Shown: in pieces, positions 42,423-50,354 of the stretch
How positions within the stretch are numbered: the stretch's first letter is position 1
How the letters are laid out: every line of letters starts with the position of its first letter
NCBI RefSeq assembly: GCF_022760835.1
Contig: NZ_JAKTNQ010000008.1
Location: forward strand, 20,997-84,996
Source: Thermus altitudinis
GTDB taxonomy: Bacteria; Deinococcota; Deinococci; Deinococcales; Thermaceae
Length of the DNA stretch: 64,000 nucleotides
Reading direction: 5' to 3'
The notes under the pieces: model-generated
The model's input: only the letters and a program-made list of their open reading frames with translations
Told to the model about the DNA's origin: nothing
The model's database searches: none
Position numbers and translations under genes: made by a program

Positions 42423-42867
42423 GCGAGCGTTTCTAAGGACCACAGGCGTAGCCCTGGGGGCTTTGGCCCTTTCGGGGGTTCCCGCTTTGGCGCAGGGCCT
42501 CGAGGGGGAGGACCTGGCCAACCTGGAGAAGGCCCTAAAGGAGGTCTTGGGCAAGAGCTTTAAGGACCTGACCCCCTCTAACCTCATCAAGCTCACCATG
42601 CCGGCCATTGCCGAGAGCGGGGCCAACGTTCCTGCCGAGGTGGAGGTGAACCTCCCTCCGGGCCAGGTGAAGGCTATCCACCTCTTTGCCGACAAGAACC
42701 CCACCCCCTACCTGGTAGGCTTCATGCCCATGAAGGCCCTGCCTTACTACGCCACCCGGGTGCGCCTGGCGGAGACCAGCGCCATCCGGGCGGTGGTGGA
42801 GACCGCGGACGGCAAACTGCTTTTGGCCTCGGCTAGCACCCGCGTGACCGTGGGTGGTTGCGGTTAA
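42415..42867 (+). CDS. soxY: Sulfur carrier SoxY
   Basis: 150 residues with a Tat-type signal (NRRAFLRTTGVALGALAL) and the SoxY Ig-like fold. The C-terminus ends VTVGGCG, the swinging arm whose Cys carries thiosulfate-derived sulfur. The GTG at 42415 lies inside the soxW end with GGGAGG upstream. soxZ follows after 11 nt. SoxYZ is exported folded as a dimer, SoxZ piggybacking on the SoxY signal. Confidence 0.95.
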   Translation: MNRRAFLRTTGVALGALALSGVPALAQGLEGEDLANLEKALKEVLGKSFKDLTPSNLIKLTMPAIAESGANVPAEVEVNLPPGQVKAIHLFADKNPTPYLVGFMPMKALPYYATRVRLAETSAIRAVVETADGKLLLASASTRVTVGGCG

Positions 42868-42878
42868 GGAGGTGGAAG

Positions 42879-43205
42879 ATGGCCATTCGCACTATTGTTC
42901 GCTTGACTCCCGCCAAGCCCAAGGCGGGCGAAACCTTTAAGCTCCAGGTGGTAGCCCAGCATCCCAACGAGCCCGGTACCCGTAAGGATGCCGAGGGCAA
43001 GACCATCCCTGCCAACTACATCAACCTGGTGGAGATCTACTTTGAGGGGGAGAAGGTGGCGGAGGCCCGCCCTGGTCCCTCCACCAGCGCCAATCCCCTC
43101 TACGGCTTCATGTTCAAGGCGGAAAAGGCTGGCACCTTCACCGTGAAGCTGAAGGACCTCAGCGGGGATACGGGCGAAGGCACAACCAAGCTGGAACTGG
43201 CCTAA
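42879..43205 (+). CDS. soxZ: Sulfur carrier partner SoxZ
   Basis: 108 residues without a signal peptide. IRTIVRLTPAKPKAGETFKL and YINLVEIYFEGEKVAEARPGPSTSANPLYGF (quoted in part) match SoxZ, which binds SoxY. The ATG at 42879 follows AAGGAGGTGGAAG. A GC-rich hairpin sits right behind it. Confidence 0.95.
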   Translation: MAIRTIVRLTPAKPKAGETFKLQVVAQHPNEPGTRKDAEGKTIPANYINLVEIYFEGEKVAEARPGPSTSANPLYGFMFKAEKAGTFTVKLKDLSGDTGEGTTKLELA

Positions 43206-43209
43206 AAGA

Positions 43210-43234
43210 GCGCCCGGGGGTTATCCCCGGGCGC
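43210..43234 (+). terminator. Intra-operon hairpin between soxZ and soxA
   Basis: GCGCCCGGGG and CCCCGGGCGC (10 bp) with a 5-nt loop and only TT after it. It may partially terminate or protect the soxWYZ mRNA. Confidence 0.55.
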
Positions 43235-43257
43235 CTTGCACTCGTGGGAGGTGGGGT

Positions 43258-44040
43258 ATGTCCCCAAGGGTTTGGTGGAAGGTGGCGGCGCTTTTCCTCC
43301 TGGCCTTGGCCCTGGCCCAGGGGGAGGTGGACCCGAGGGAGGAGGCCAAGCGGCAAAAGCAGCTCCTTTTGGAGACCGCGGGCATCCTGCCCACGGAGCT
43401 CATTGTGGAGCAGGGTAAGGAGCTCTTTAACCGCAAGGGCCCTAGCGGCAAGACCATGGCCGAGTGCGACTTCGGCCTGGGTAAGGGGGTGTTGGAGGGG
43501 GCCGCGGCCCGGCTACCCCGCTATTTCCTGGACACGGGCAAGGTGGAAGACCTGGATGGCCGCATCCTCACCTGCATGACCCGGGTCCAGGGCTTCCGGC
43601 CCGACCAGATCCGGCGCCAGGAGGTGGTGGCCGTGGCCTTCTACATCGCCAGCTTCTCCACCGGCAAGCCCATCCAGGTGCGCCTCCTTTTCCCGCAGGA
43701 AAGGGAGCTTTATACCCTTGGCGAAAAGCTCTTCTATGCCCGTAGCGGAGCCCGGGATATAGGCTGCGCCACCTGCCACGTCACCTACGTGGGGCGCCGG
43801 GCGGGCGTGCTTCCCTACGCCGATGTCCTTGGCCGGGACAAATCCTGGACCCACTGGCCCGCCTACCGCTACTCCAACGACCAGATCTGGACCATGCAGG
43901 ACCGGATCCGGGCCTGCTACGGCAACATCGGCCACCCCCAGCCCAACCTCTACTCCCTGCCCATCCTGGCCCTGGAGCTCTTTATGGCCTACCAGAATAA
44001 CGGGGCGGTGGTGGAGGAGTGGCCGGCCTTTGTGCGGTGA
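43258..44040 (+). CDS. soxA: SoxA, single-haem L-cysteine S-thiosulfotransferase subunit (copy 1)
   Basis: 260 residues with a cleavable signal peptide (VAALFLLALALA). The single haem site is CATCH in GARDIGCATCHVTY near 168; the N-terminal haem of diheme SoxA is replaced by a Cys pair (AECDF, LTCMTR), probably a disulfide. The substrate Cys is in MQDRIRACYGN near 223, keeping the neighbouring arginines. With SoxX it attaches thiosulfate to SoxY. The ATG at 43258 follows GGGAGGTGGGGT. Confidence 0.92.
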   Translation: MSPRVWWKVAALFLLALALAQGEVDPREEAKRQKQLLLETAGILPTELIVEQGKELFNRKGPSGKTMAECDFGLGKGVLEGAAARLPRYFLDTGKVEDLDGRILTCMTRVQGFRPDQIRRQEVVAVAFYIASFSTGKPIQVRLLFPQERELYTLGEKLFYARSGARDIGCATCHVTYVGRRAGVLPYADVLGRDKSWTHWPAYRYSNDQIWTMQDRIRACYGNIGHPQPNLYSLPILALELFMAYQNNGAVVEEWPAFVR

Positions 44041-44050
44041 GGAGGCGGTG

Positions 44051-44629
44051 ATGAAGCTGAAAAAGCTTTTCCCTATCCTTTTAGCCACGCCTTTGGTGGT
44101 GGCCCTGGCCCAGTCGTACTTTACCCCTTCCGAGCTGGAGGCCATCAAGACCGGGGGCAAGGCCTACGCGGAGGTCTTCCTCAACCAGCGCCCGGACCAA
44201 GCCCTTTGCTCCTTCCACCGCAACCGTCTACCTGCCGACCTCCTGCCCCAGTTCCTGGAAGAGCAACGGGCCCTCATCAAGTACCCGGCTAGCGGCAAGC
44301 TCATGGGGGACTGGAAGAAGGGAGGGGCCATCTTTAACAACTTGCAGAAGGCCAACTGCTTCTCCTGTCATTTTGGCTCCCCTGTGCATCTGGGCGGAGA
44401 TGTGGGGCCCAGCCTGGAGAAGTATGGCCTGAAGCGCGGCCAGTCTGAGGCCATTCAGCGCTACACCTACGAGGTCATTTACAACGCGTGGGCCTACTTC
44501 CCCTGCACGGTCATGTACCGCTTTGGTGCCCTGGGAGGCTTGACCCCCGAGGAGATCGCCGACGTGGTGGCCTACCTCCTGGACCCCGAGTCTGAGTTCA
44601 ATACCAAGCCAGCGGTGGGGTCTAAATGA
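44051..44629 (+). CDS. soxX: SoxX cytochrome c subunit (copy 1)
   Basis: 192 residues: signal peptide (LFPILLATPLVVALA), haem site CFSCH near 108, Met ligand in TVMYRFG near 158, plus two extra Cys (QALCSF, FPCTVM). The insert RALIKYPASGKLMGDWKKGG is shared with the second SoxX downstream. It pairs with SoxA. The ATG at 44051 follows GGAGGCGGTG; the stop overlaps soxB by 4 nt. Confidence 0.92.
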   Translation: MKLKKLFPILLATPLVVALAQSYFTPSELEAIKTGGKAYAEVFLNQRPDQALCSFHRNRLPADLLPQFLEEQRALIKYPASGKLMGDWKKGGAIFNNLQKANCFSCHFGSPVHLGGDVGPSLEKYGLKRGQSEAIQRYTYEVIYNAWAYFPCTVMYRFGALGGLTPEEIADVVAYLLDPESEFNTKPAVGSK

Positions 44630-46347
44630 ACCGTAGGGAACTCCTATTCCTCCTTTCTGCCCTGGCCGGGTTAGGGCCTAAGGGTTTAGCCCGGGTCCTG
44701 GAGGATCCTTCCCGCCTTTATAGCCTTCCTCCATACGGGGACGCTACCCTTCTTTACTTCTCCGACCTCCACGGCCAGGCCTTCCCCCACTACTTCATGG
44801 AACCTCCTAACCTCATCGCCCCTAAGCCCCTCATGGGCCGGCCCGGTTACCTGACTGGGGATAGCATCCTGCGCGCTTACGGGGTGGAGCGGAAGACGCC
44901 CTTGGCCTATCTGCTTAGTTACCTGGACTTCGTGGAGCTGGCCAAGGCCTTGGGCCCCATTGGGGGCATGGCCCATCTCACTGCGCTTATCCGTCAGCAA
45001 AAGGCCCAGGTGGAGGCGGAGGGGGGTAAGGCCTTGGTTTTGGACGGGGGGGATACCTGGACCAACTCCGGCCTTTCCCTCCTGACGCAAGGGGAGGCCC
45101 TGGTGGATTGGCAAAACCTCACCGGGGTGGACCATATGGTCTCCCACTGGGAATGGACCCTGGGGCGGGAAAGGGCCGAGGAGCTCTTTGGGAAGCTTAA
45201 GGGGGAACACCTTTCCTACAACGTAGTGGACGAGCTTTTCGGCGACCCCCTTTACCCCGCTTACCGCATCCATAGGATGGGCCGCTACGCGGTGGCCATT
45301 GTGGGAGCCACCTACCCCTACGTGAAGGTATCCCACCCCGAGGAGCTTACCCAAGGCCTTTCCTTTGCCCTGGACGAGCGCCGCCTTCAGGAAGCCGTGG
45401 ACCAGGCCCGGGCGGAAGGGGCCGATGCCGTGGTCCTGCTTTCCCACAACGGCCTTCAGCTGGACGCGGCCTTGGCGGAGCGGGTTAGGGGGATTGACCT
45501 TATCCTTTCGGGCCACACCCACGACCTTACGCCCCTTCCCTGGCGGGTGGGGAAGACCTGGATCGTGGCGGGAAGCGCTGCCGGTAAGGCCTTGATGCGG
45601 GTGGACCTGAAGCTCTTTAAGGGAGGTATCGCCAATCTGCGGGTGAGGGTGTTGCCGGTTTTGGCGAACCATCTTCCCAAGGCCCAGGATGTGGAGGCCT
45701 ATGTGGAGTCTAAGGTGGCCCCGCACCGCCAGCACCTTCTTGAGCCCCTGGCGGTTTCCGAGTCCTTGCTCTACAAGCGGGACACCCTCTACTCCACCTG
45801 GGATGAGCTGGTGGGGCGGGCGGTCAAGGCCCTTTATCCGGAGGTGGACCTGGTCTTCAGCCCGGCGGTGCGTTGGGGCACCACCATCCTCCCTGGGCAG
45901 GCCATTACCCGGGACCACCTTTACGCCTACTTGGGCTTCACCTATCCCGAGCTTTACCTCTTCTGGCTAAGGGGGGAGCAGATTCGGAGCACCCTCGAGG
46001 ACATCGCCAGCAACGTCTTCACCCCCGACCCCTTCTACCAGCAGGGTGGGGACGTGAGCCGGACCTACGGGATTCGCTACGTCCTGAACCCCGATGCCCC
46101 CACGGGCCAGCGCATCCGGGAGGTGGAGGTGGGGGGCAAGCCCCTGGACCCCAACCGCCGCTATCTGGCGGCCGCCTATGGGGGCAGGCTCCAGCGGGTG
46201 GGGGAGGCCAAGGCGGGCTACGAGCCCAGGCCCATTTACCAGGTGGTGGAGGAGTACCTGAAAGGAATGGGTAAGGTGGCGGTCCAGCCCAACCCCAACG
46301 TGCAGGTAGTTGGCCGTAACTATCGCATACCGGAGGTGCGTGTATGA
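44626..46347 (+). CDS. soxB: SoxB thiosulfohydrolase (dimanganese)
   Basis: 573 residues of the 5'-nucleotidase-like superfamily. Metal and substrate motifs are LLYFSDLHGQ near 43, VLDGGDTWTNSG near 138, DHMVSHWEWT near 168, LLSHNGLQLD near 272 and ILSGHTHD near 292; the C-terminal 5'-nucleotidase domain follows. It hydrolyses sulfate off the SoxY-bound sulfur chain. The N-terminus NRRELLFLLSALAG is a short export signal. Overlaps soxX (ATGA) and the second soxX. Confidence 0.96.
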   Translation: MNRRELLFLLSALAGLGPKGLARVLEDPSRLYSLPPYGDATLLYFSDLHGQAFPHYFMEPPNLIAPKPLMGRPGYLTGDSILRAYGVERKTPLAYLLSYLDFVELAKALGPIGGMAHLTALIRQQKAQVEAEGGKALVLDGGDTWTNSGLSLLTQGEALVDWQNLTGVDHMVSHWEWTLGRERAEELFGKLKGEHLSYNVVDELFGDPLYPAYRIHRMGRYAVAIVGATYPYVKVSHPEELTQGLSFALDERRLQEAVDQARAEGADAVVLLSHNGLQLDAALAERVRGIDLILSGHTHDLTPLPWRVGKTWIVAGSAAGKALMRVDLKLFKGGIANLRVRVLPVLANHLPKAQDVEAYVESKVAPHRQHLLEPLAVSESLLYKRDTLYSTWDELVGRAVKALYPEVDLVFSPAVRWGTTILPGQAITRDHLYAYLGFTYPELYLFWLRGEQIRSTLEDIASNVFTPDPFYQQGGDVSRTYGIRYVLNPDAPTGQRIREVEVGGKPLDPNRRYLAAAYGGRLQRVGEAKAGYEPRPIYQVVEEYLKGMGKVAVQPNPNVQVVGRNYRIPEVRV

Positions 46348-46898
46348 GGAGAAAAGCCGTGCTGTTAGGGCTTCTTTTAGGGATAGGCCTTTCCCAGATG
46401 GGGCCTTTCCGGGCCCGGTTTGAGGCTGCTCTCCATAGCGGGGGGCATGAGTTCGCCCAGGTGATGCTGGCCCAGGACAAGGGTCAGGCCCTTTGCTCCC
46501 AGTACCGGGACAAGCTTCCGCCCGACCTGATACCCGGCTTTTTGGCGGAGCAGAAGGCCCTCATCAAGTACCCGGCCAACGGCAAGCTGATGGGGGACTG
46601 GAGGAACGGGGAGAAGGTCTTCACCGATCCTAAGCGGGGCAACTGCTATGCCTGCCATGCGGGGGTCCCCGAGGAGGTGGCCTACGGCACCATGGGCCCA
46701 AGCCTCACCGCCTATGGCCAGCGGGGGACCGCCGAGCCGGTGGTGCGCTACACCTACGAGAAGATCTACAACGCCTGGGCCTTTGTTCCCTGCTCCCTCA
46801 TGTACCGGGGCGGGGTGCACGGCCTTTTCACCCCGGAGGAAACCGCCGACCTGGTGGCCTTCCTACTGGACCCCGAATCCCCCATCAACCGGAGGTGA
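46344..46898 (+). CDS. SoxX cytochrome c subunit (copy 2)
   Basis: 184 residues, clearly paralogous to the first SoxX: shared KALIKYPANGKLMGDWRNG, haem site CYACH near 103, VRYTYEKIYNAWAFVPCSLMYR with Met ligand, and the same extra Cys. Signal peptide KAVLLGLLLGIGLS. Together with the adjacent second SoxA it makes a complete extra SoxAX pair. The ATG at 46344 overlaps the soxB stop. Confidence 0.9.
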   Translation: MRRKAVLLGLLLGIGLSQMGPFRARFEAALHSGGHEFAQVMLAQDKGQALCSQYRDKLPPDLIPGFLAEQKALIKYPANGKLMGDWRNGEKVFTDPKRGNCYACHAGVPEEVAYGTMGPSLTAYGQRGTAEPVVRYTYEKIYNAWAFVPCSLMYRGGVHGLFTPEETADLVAFLLDPESPINRR

Positions 46899-46901
46899 AC
46901 C

Positions 46902-47705
46902 ATGGGACGTAAGAGGCGGTGGATCCTTCTGGGCGTAGTGGCCTTGGGTACCTGGGCGGGCTTTGGGGCCTACACGCAGCAGCAAAAGCCCCTGGATCCC
47001 TTTGAAGAGGCCATGCGCCAACGGCAGATGTACCTGGAAACCTTTGGGGTGCTCCCGGGAGAGCTTTTTGTGGAGGAGGGTAAGGAGCTCTTCTTCCGCA
47101 AGGGCCCTAGCGGCAAGACCCTCGAGGAGTGCGATTTCGGCAAGGGAAAGGGGGTGTTGGAGGGCGTTTACGCCATCCTCCCCAAGTACTTCCCCGACAC
47201 CAAGCGGGTGGAGGACCTGGAGACCCGGGTCTACACCTGCATGCAGACCGTACAGGGGTTTAAGCCCAGCGAGATCAAGCGGGATGAGGTGAAGGCCATC
47301 ACCACCTACATCGCCTCCTTCTCCTCCAAGGCCAGGATCCAGGTGGTGCCCAAGCACCCGGCGGAGCTGGCCATGTACAACCTGGGGCGGGAGCTGTGGT
47401 ACACCCGCGCCGGAGCCCGGGATATGAGCTGCGCCGTCTGCCACGACCAGTATGCCGGCCAGCGGGTACGCCTTTCCCCGGTGAGGAGCCCCAAGCAGGG
47501 CCTGGGCAACGAGTGGCCCGCCTACCGCTTTGAGGAGGACAAGCTCTACACCATGCAGGACCGCATTGACTTCTGCTACGAGTCCATCGCCATTCCCAAG
47601 CCGGAGTTCTACTCCGAGGTGCACATCGCCCTAACCGTGTACATGTTGGCCGAGGCCACCAAGGCCGGGCGCTCCTTTGAGGAGCTGCCCTTCTTCACCC
47701 GCTAG
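46902..47705 (+). CDS. SoxA-like cytochrome c subunit (copy 2), membrane-anchored
   Basis: 267 residues, paralogous to SoxA copy 1 (shared RKGPSGKT, ECDF, TYIASFSSKARIQ). Haem site CAVCH near 180; the active-site region reads MQDRIDFCYES, keeping Cys but losing the Arg two residues before it. The N-terminus (RRWILLGVVALGTWAGFGAY) lacks a clear cleavage site and could be an anchor. The pair may act on a different sulfur donor, or from the membrane. The ATG follows GGAGGTGAACC. Confidence 0.88.
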   Translation: MGRKRRWILLGVVALGTWAGFGAYTQQQKPLDPFEEAMRQRQMYLETFGVLPGELFVEEGKELFFRKGPSGKTLEECDFGKGKGVLEGVYAILPKYFPDTKRVEDLETRVYTCMQTVQGFKPSEIKRDEVKAITTYIASFSSKARIQVVPKHPAELAMYNLGRELWYTRAGARDMSCAVCHDQYAGQRVRLSPVRSPKQGLGNEWPAYRFEEDKLYTMQDRIDFCYESIAIPKPEFYSEVHIALTVYMLAEATKAGRSFEELPFFTR

Positions 47706-47707
47706 CC

Positions 47708-48142
47708 ATGCGCCGCCGGGAGGTTTTGGCCCTTCTTTCCCTCCTCCCCTGGGCCCGGGCCCAGGGGGGGGAGGGCTGGGTACAGGCCTTTGGGGACTTT
47801 ATAAAGCGGGTACCCCCCGCCAGCTACCTGGTCTACCCCACGGAGGCCAAGGACCTCCTCCTCTTTGATCCCTTTATCCTGGACGTGCGCACGGAGGAGG
47901 AGCGGAAGAAGGGTTATATTCCCGGCTCGGTGCACATCTATGCCGGCCAGGTGCCGGATCGGCTAGGGGAGCTTCCCAAGGATAGGGAAGCCCTGATCCT
48001 GGTCTATTGCAACTCGGGAAGCGTTTCCGCGGTGGTGGCCGCTTACTTGCAGGCCCTGGGCTATAAACACGCCAAGAACATAGCTCACGGCTTCAAAGGC
48101 TGGCTGGATGCGGGTCTAGAAGTGGAGGGAGGTTCGCAATGA
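47708..48142 (+). CDS. Exported rhodanese-domain protein
   Basis: 144 residues with a short export signal (RREVLALLSLLPWARA) and one rhodanese domain: FILDVRTEEERKKGYIPGS and the active-site loop LVYCNSGSVSA with the persulfide Cys near 98. A sulfurtransferase handling persulfide or polysulfide beside the Sox proteins. It starts 2 nt after soxA copy 2 and overlaps the DUF302 gene by 4 nt. Confidence 0.9.
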   Translation: MRRREVLALLSLLPWARAQGGEGWVQAFGDFIKRVPPASYLVYPTEAKDLLLFDPFILDVRTEEERKKGYIPGSVHIYAGQVPDRLGELPKDREALILVYCNSGSVSAVVAAYLQALGYKHAKNIAHGFKGWLDAGLEVEGGSQ

Positions 48143-48990
48143 GGAAGCTTTTGGCTCTGGTGGCCCTTTTGGGTTTGGGTTTCGCCCAGTCGTTGGTGGT
48201 GGAGGTTAGGGGCTCCCTGGAAGAGGTGGAGGCCAAGACCCTGGCGGCCCTGAAAGGGGTGGACTTGGAACCCGACCGGATCCTGAACCTGGGGGAGCAG
48301 GTGCGCCAGGTGACGGGCCCGGGTTTTCCCGAGTACCGCCTGGTGGTCCTAAAGCCGGATAAGGGGAGCGTGGAGGCGGTTTCCAAAAATCCCATGGCGG
48401 CCATCGTGTTGCCCCCTACCGTTTTCATCACGGGCCAGGGGAATAAGTTCATGGTAGGCACCTTTGATGGGCGCCTCCTCTTTTCCATGCTGCAGGCGTA
48501 TGGCGGTGAGGTGGAACGCCTCACCTGGCGCCTCGAGGCGGCCCTCGGCCGGCTTGGCATCGTGAAGCGCCTGCCTCCCGCTATGATGCCGGATCCCAGT
48601 AGCGGCATGATGCCCGCCCTCATGTACCGGGTGCCGGGGGCCAAGGTGGAGGACGTGGTGCTCATGGTGGAGACCGAGCTTACCTCCCATGGCCTTAACC
48701 TGCTTCCCAACGTGAAGGTGGGCCCGGTGACGGTAATCATGCCCTGCAAGAGCGAGTGGGCCCGGATCATGTTCCTCACCCAGCCCGCCGGGGGCTTTGC
48801 CGCCCCTTGCCGCTTCTTTGCCATGCAGATGGGCCAGGATGTCCTGGTGGGGGCCATTGAGCCCATGCTCATGACCATCATGCCGGGGGTCATGGGTACC
48901 CCCGCGGTGCCCATGCTCCAGGAGGCCCGCCAGGTGATGACGGAGATCCTGGAAGCCACGGGCGGAACCCCTTACCGCCCTGGTCAATAG
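48139..48990 (+). CDS. DUF302 domain protein, exported, probable two-domain
   Basis: 283 residues with a signal peptide (LLALVALLGLGFAQS). Two DUF302-like halves are suggested by VEAKTLAALKGVDLEPDRIL (first) and VEDVVLMVETELTSHGLNLL (second, near 175), the latter with LMYRVPGAK and MPCKSEWAR. The C-terminal third is Met-rich (MLMTIMPGVMGTPAVPM) with two Cys, possibly a metal or haem contact. DUF302 proteins are often found with sulfur-oxidation genes; activity unknown. Confidence 0.82.
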   Translation: MRKLLALVALLGLGFAQSLVVEVRGSLEEVEAKTLAALKGVDLEPDRILNLGEQVRQVTGPGFPEYRLVVLKPDKGSVEAVSKNPMAAIVLPPTVFITGQGNKFMVGTFDGRLLFSMLQAYGGEVERLTWRLEAALGRLGIVKRLPPAMMPDPSSGMMPALMYRVPGAKVEDVVLMVETELTSHGLNLLPNVKVGPVTVIMPCKSEWARIMFLTQPAGGFAAPCRFFAMQMGQDVLVGAIEPMLMTIMPGVMGTPAVPMLQEARQVMTEILEATGGTPYRPGQ

Positions 48991-48999
48991 GGAGGGAGT

Positions 49000-50289
49000 A
49001 TGAGCAAGGTGAATCGGCGTCAGGTTTTGAAGACGGGTGCGGCCTTGGCCGCGGCAGGGGCCCTTTCGGGCTCGGCCTTCGCCCAGGAGTTCTATAGCCG
49101 CCCCCCCACCCTTCTCCCCCGGACCCGCAAGCCGCGGGTGGTGGTGATCGGGGGCGGCTGGGGCGGCACCACGGCGGCCCGGAAGCTGGTCCAGTCGGGG
49201 GTGGACGTGGAGGTGGTCCTGGTGGAGCAGAGGCCCGTCTTCATGTCCTGCCCCATGTCCAACCTCTTCCTGGCCGGGGCTAAGCCCTTAGAGTGGCTGG
49301 TCTTTGACTACACCAACGTGGTCAAGGACGGGGTGATCTTCGTTCAGGAAAGGGTCTTGGACATCAACCGGGACCGCCGCCTGGTGCGCACCGCTGGGGG
49401 GTACTTGGCCTACGATTTCCTGGTTCTGGCCCCGGGGATTGACTACATGTACGAGGCCATCCCCGGCTACGCCGAGGCCAAGCACCTCATGCCCGTGGGC
49501 TTCAAGCCCTTTGAGCACATCGCCTTAAGGCGGATGCTGGACCAGTTTGACGAGACGGGTGGGGAGCTGGTCATGTACATTCCCAACCCCCCTTACCGCT
49601 GCCCCCCGGGGCCCTACGAGCGGGCGGCCATGCTGGCCTGGCGGCTTAAGGAGAAGGGGGTTAAGGGTAAAATCACCGTTTTGGATGCCAACCCCCAGCC
49701 CATCTCTAAGGCCCCGGGCTTCCTGGCCGCCTACAACGATCTCTACAAGGACTACCTGGAGTACGTGCCCAACACCAGGATCACCGGTGTGGATTACGAG
49801 AAGAAGGTGGTCAAAACAGAGCTTGGGGACGTGCCCTTCACCCTGGCCAACCTCATCCCCCCCATGAAGGCCGGGGAGCTGGTGCGGGTGGCGGGTCTGG
49901 GGGAGCGTTGGGCCAACGTGCGCGCCCCCTACTTCCTCTCGGAGAAGGACGACCGCATCTACCTGGTGGGGGATATCACCGGCAACACCCCCTACCCCAA
50001 AAGCGGCATGGTGGCCTATGTTTCCGGCACCATTGTGGCCCGGCACCTGGTGGAAAGGCTTAAGGGCAAGCCCTTGGCGGAGATACCCCCCGAGCTTCCC
50101 AACAACATCTGCTATTCCTTCGTCAACAGTGAGGAGGCCATCTGGGTGGCGGCCAACTACTCTTGGGACGAGGCAGCCAAGCAGTTTAAGTCCCAAGGCT
50201 CCGTGGACAACCAGCGCTCCGCCGCCAACGGCACCGCCGCCATCGGCTGGGCCACGGGTATCTGGAACGACATGTTCGGCCCCGCCTAA
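49000..50289 (+). CDS. Sulfide dehydrogenase flavoprotein subunit (FccB/SoxF-like)
   Basis: 429 residues with a Tat-type signal (NRRQVLKTGAALAAAGAL). FAD-binding GGGWGGTTAARKL near 51, a redox Cys in VFMSCPMSN near 85 and another in PYRCPPGPYER near 203, and the C-terminal FCSD-type flavin-binding region (GDITGNTPYPKSGM near 325). It oxidises sulfide to sulfur, or boosts Sox turnover as SoxF. The cytochrome partner is not adjacent, so SoxAX or c552 may accept electrons. A strong terminator follows. Confidence 0.9.
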   Translation: MSKVNRRQVLKTGAALAAAGALSGSAFAQEFYSRPPTLLPRTRKPRVVVIGGGWGGTTAARKLVQSGVDVEVVLVEQRPVFMSCPMSNLFLAGAKPLEWLVFDYTNVVKDGVIFVQERVLDINRDRRLVRTAGGYLAYDFLVLAPGIDYMYEAIPGYAEAKHLMPVGFKPFEHIALRRMLDQFDETGGELVMYIPNPPYRCPPGPYERAAMLAWRLKEKGVKGKITVLDANPQPISKAPGFLAAYNDLYKDYLEYVPNTRITGVDYEKKVVKTELGDVPFTLANLIPPMKAGELVRVAGLGERWANVRAPYFLSEKDDRIYLVGDITGNTPYPKSGMVAYVSGTIVARHLVERLKGKPLAEIPPELPNNICYSFVNSEEAIWVAANYSWDEAAKQFKSQGSVDNQRSAANGTAAIGWATGIWNDMFGPA

Positions 50290-50295
50290 AGGTTG

Positions 50296-50323
50296 CCCCG
50301 CCCCGCATAGGGGCGGGGTTTTC
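50296..50323 (+). terminator. Rho-independent terminator after the sulfide dehydrogenase gene
   Basis: CCCCGCCCC and GGGGCGGGG with a 5-nt loop and then TTTTCC. It ends the soxW to fccB transcript; soxC starts 31 nt later. Confidence 0.9.
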
Positions 50324-50354
50324 CTTGCCCGAAAGAGATACGATAGGAGGGTAT

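Noticed and set aside
44686..45918. 410-codon minus-strand open frame opposite soxB
   Set aside because: Low-complexity Gly/His/Pro/Arg translation typical of the antisense frame of GC-rich genes; soxB is unambiguous.
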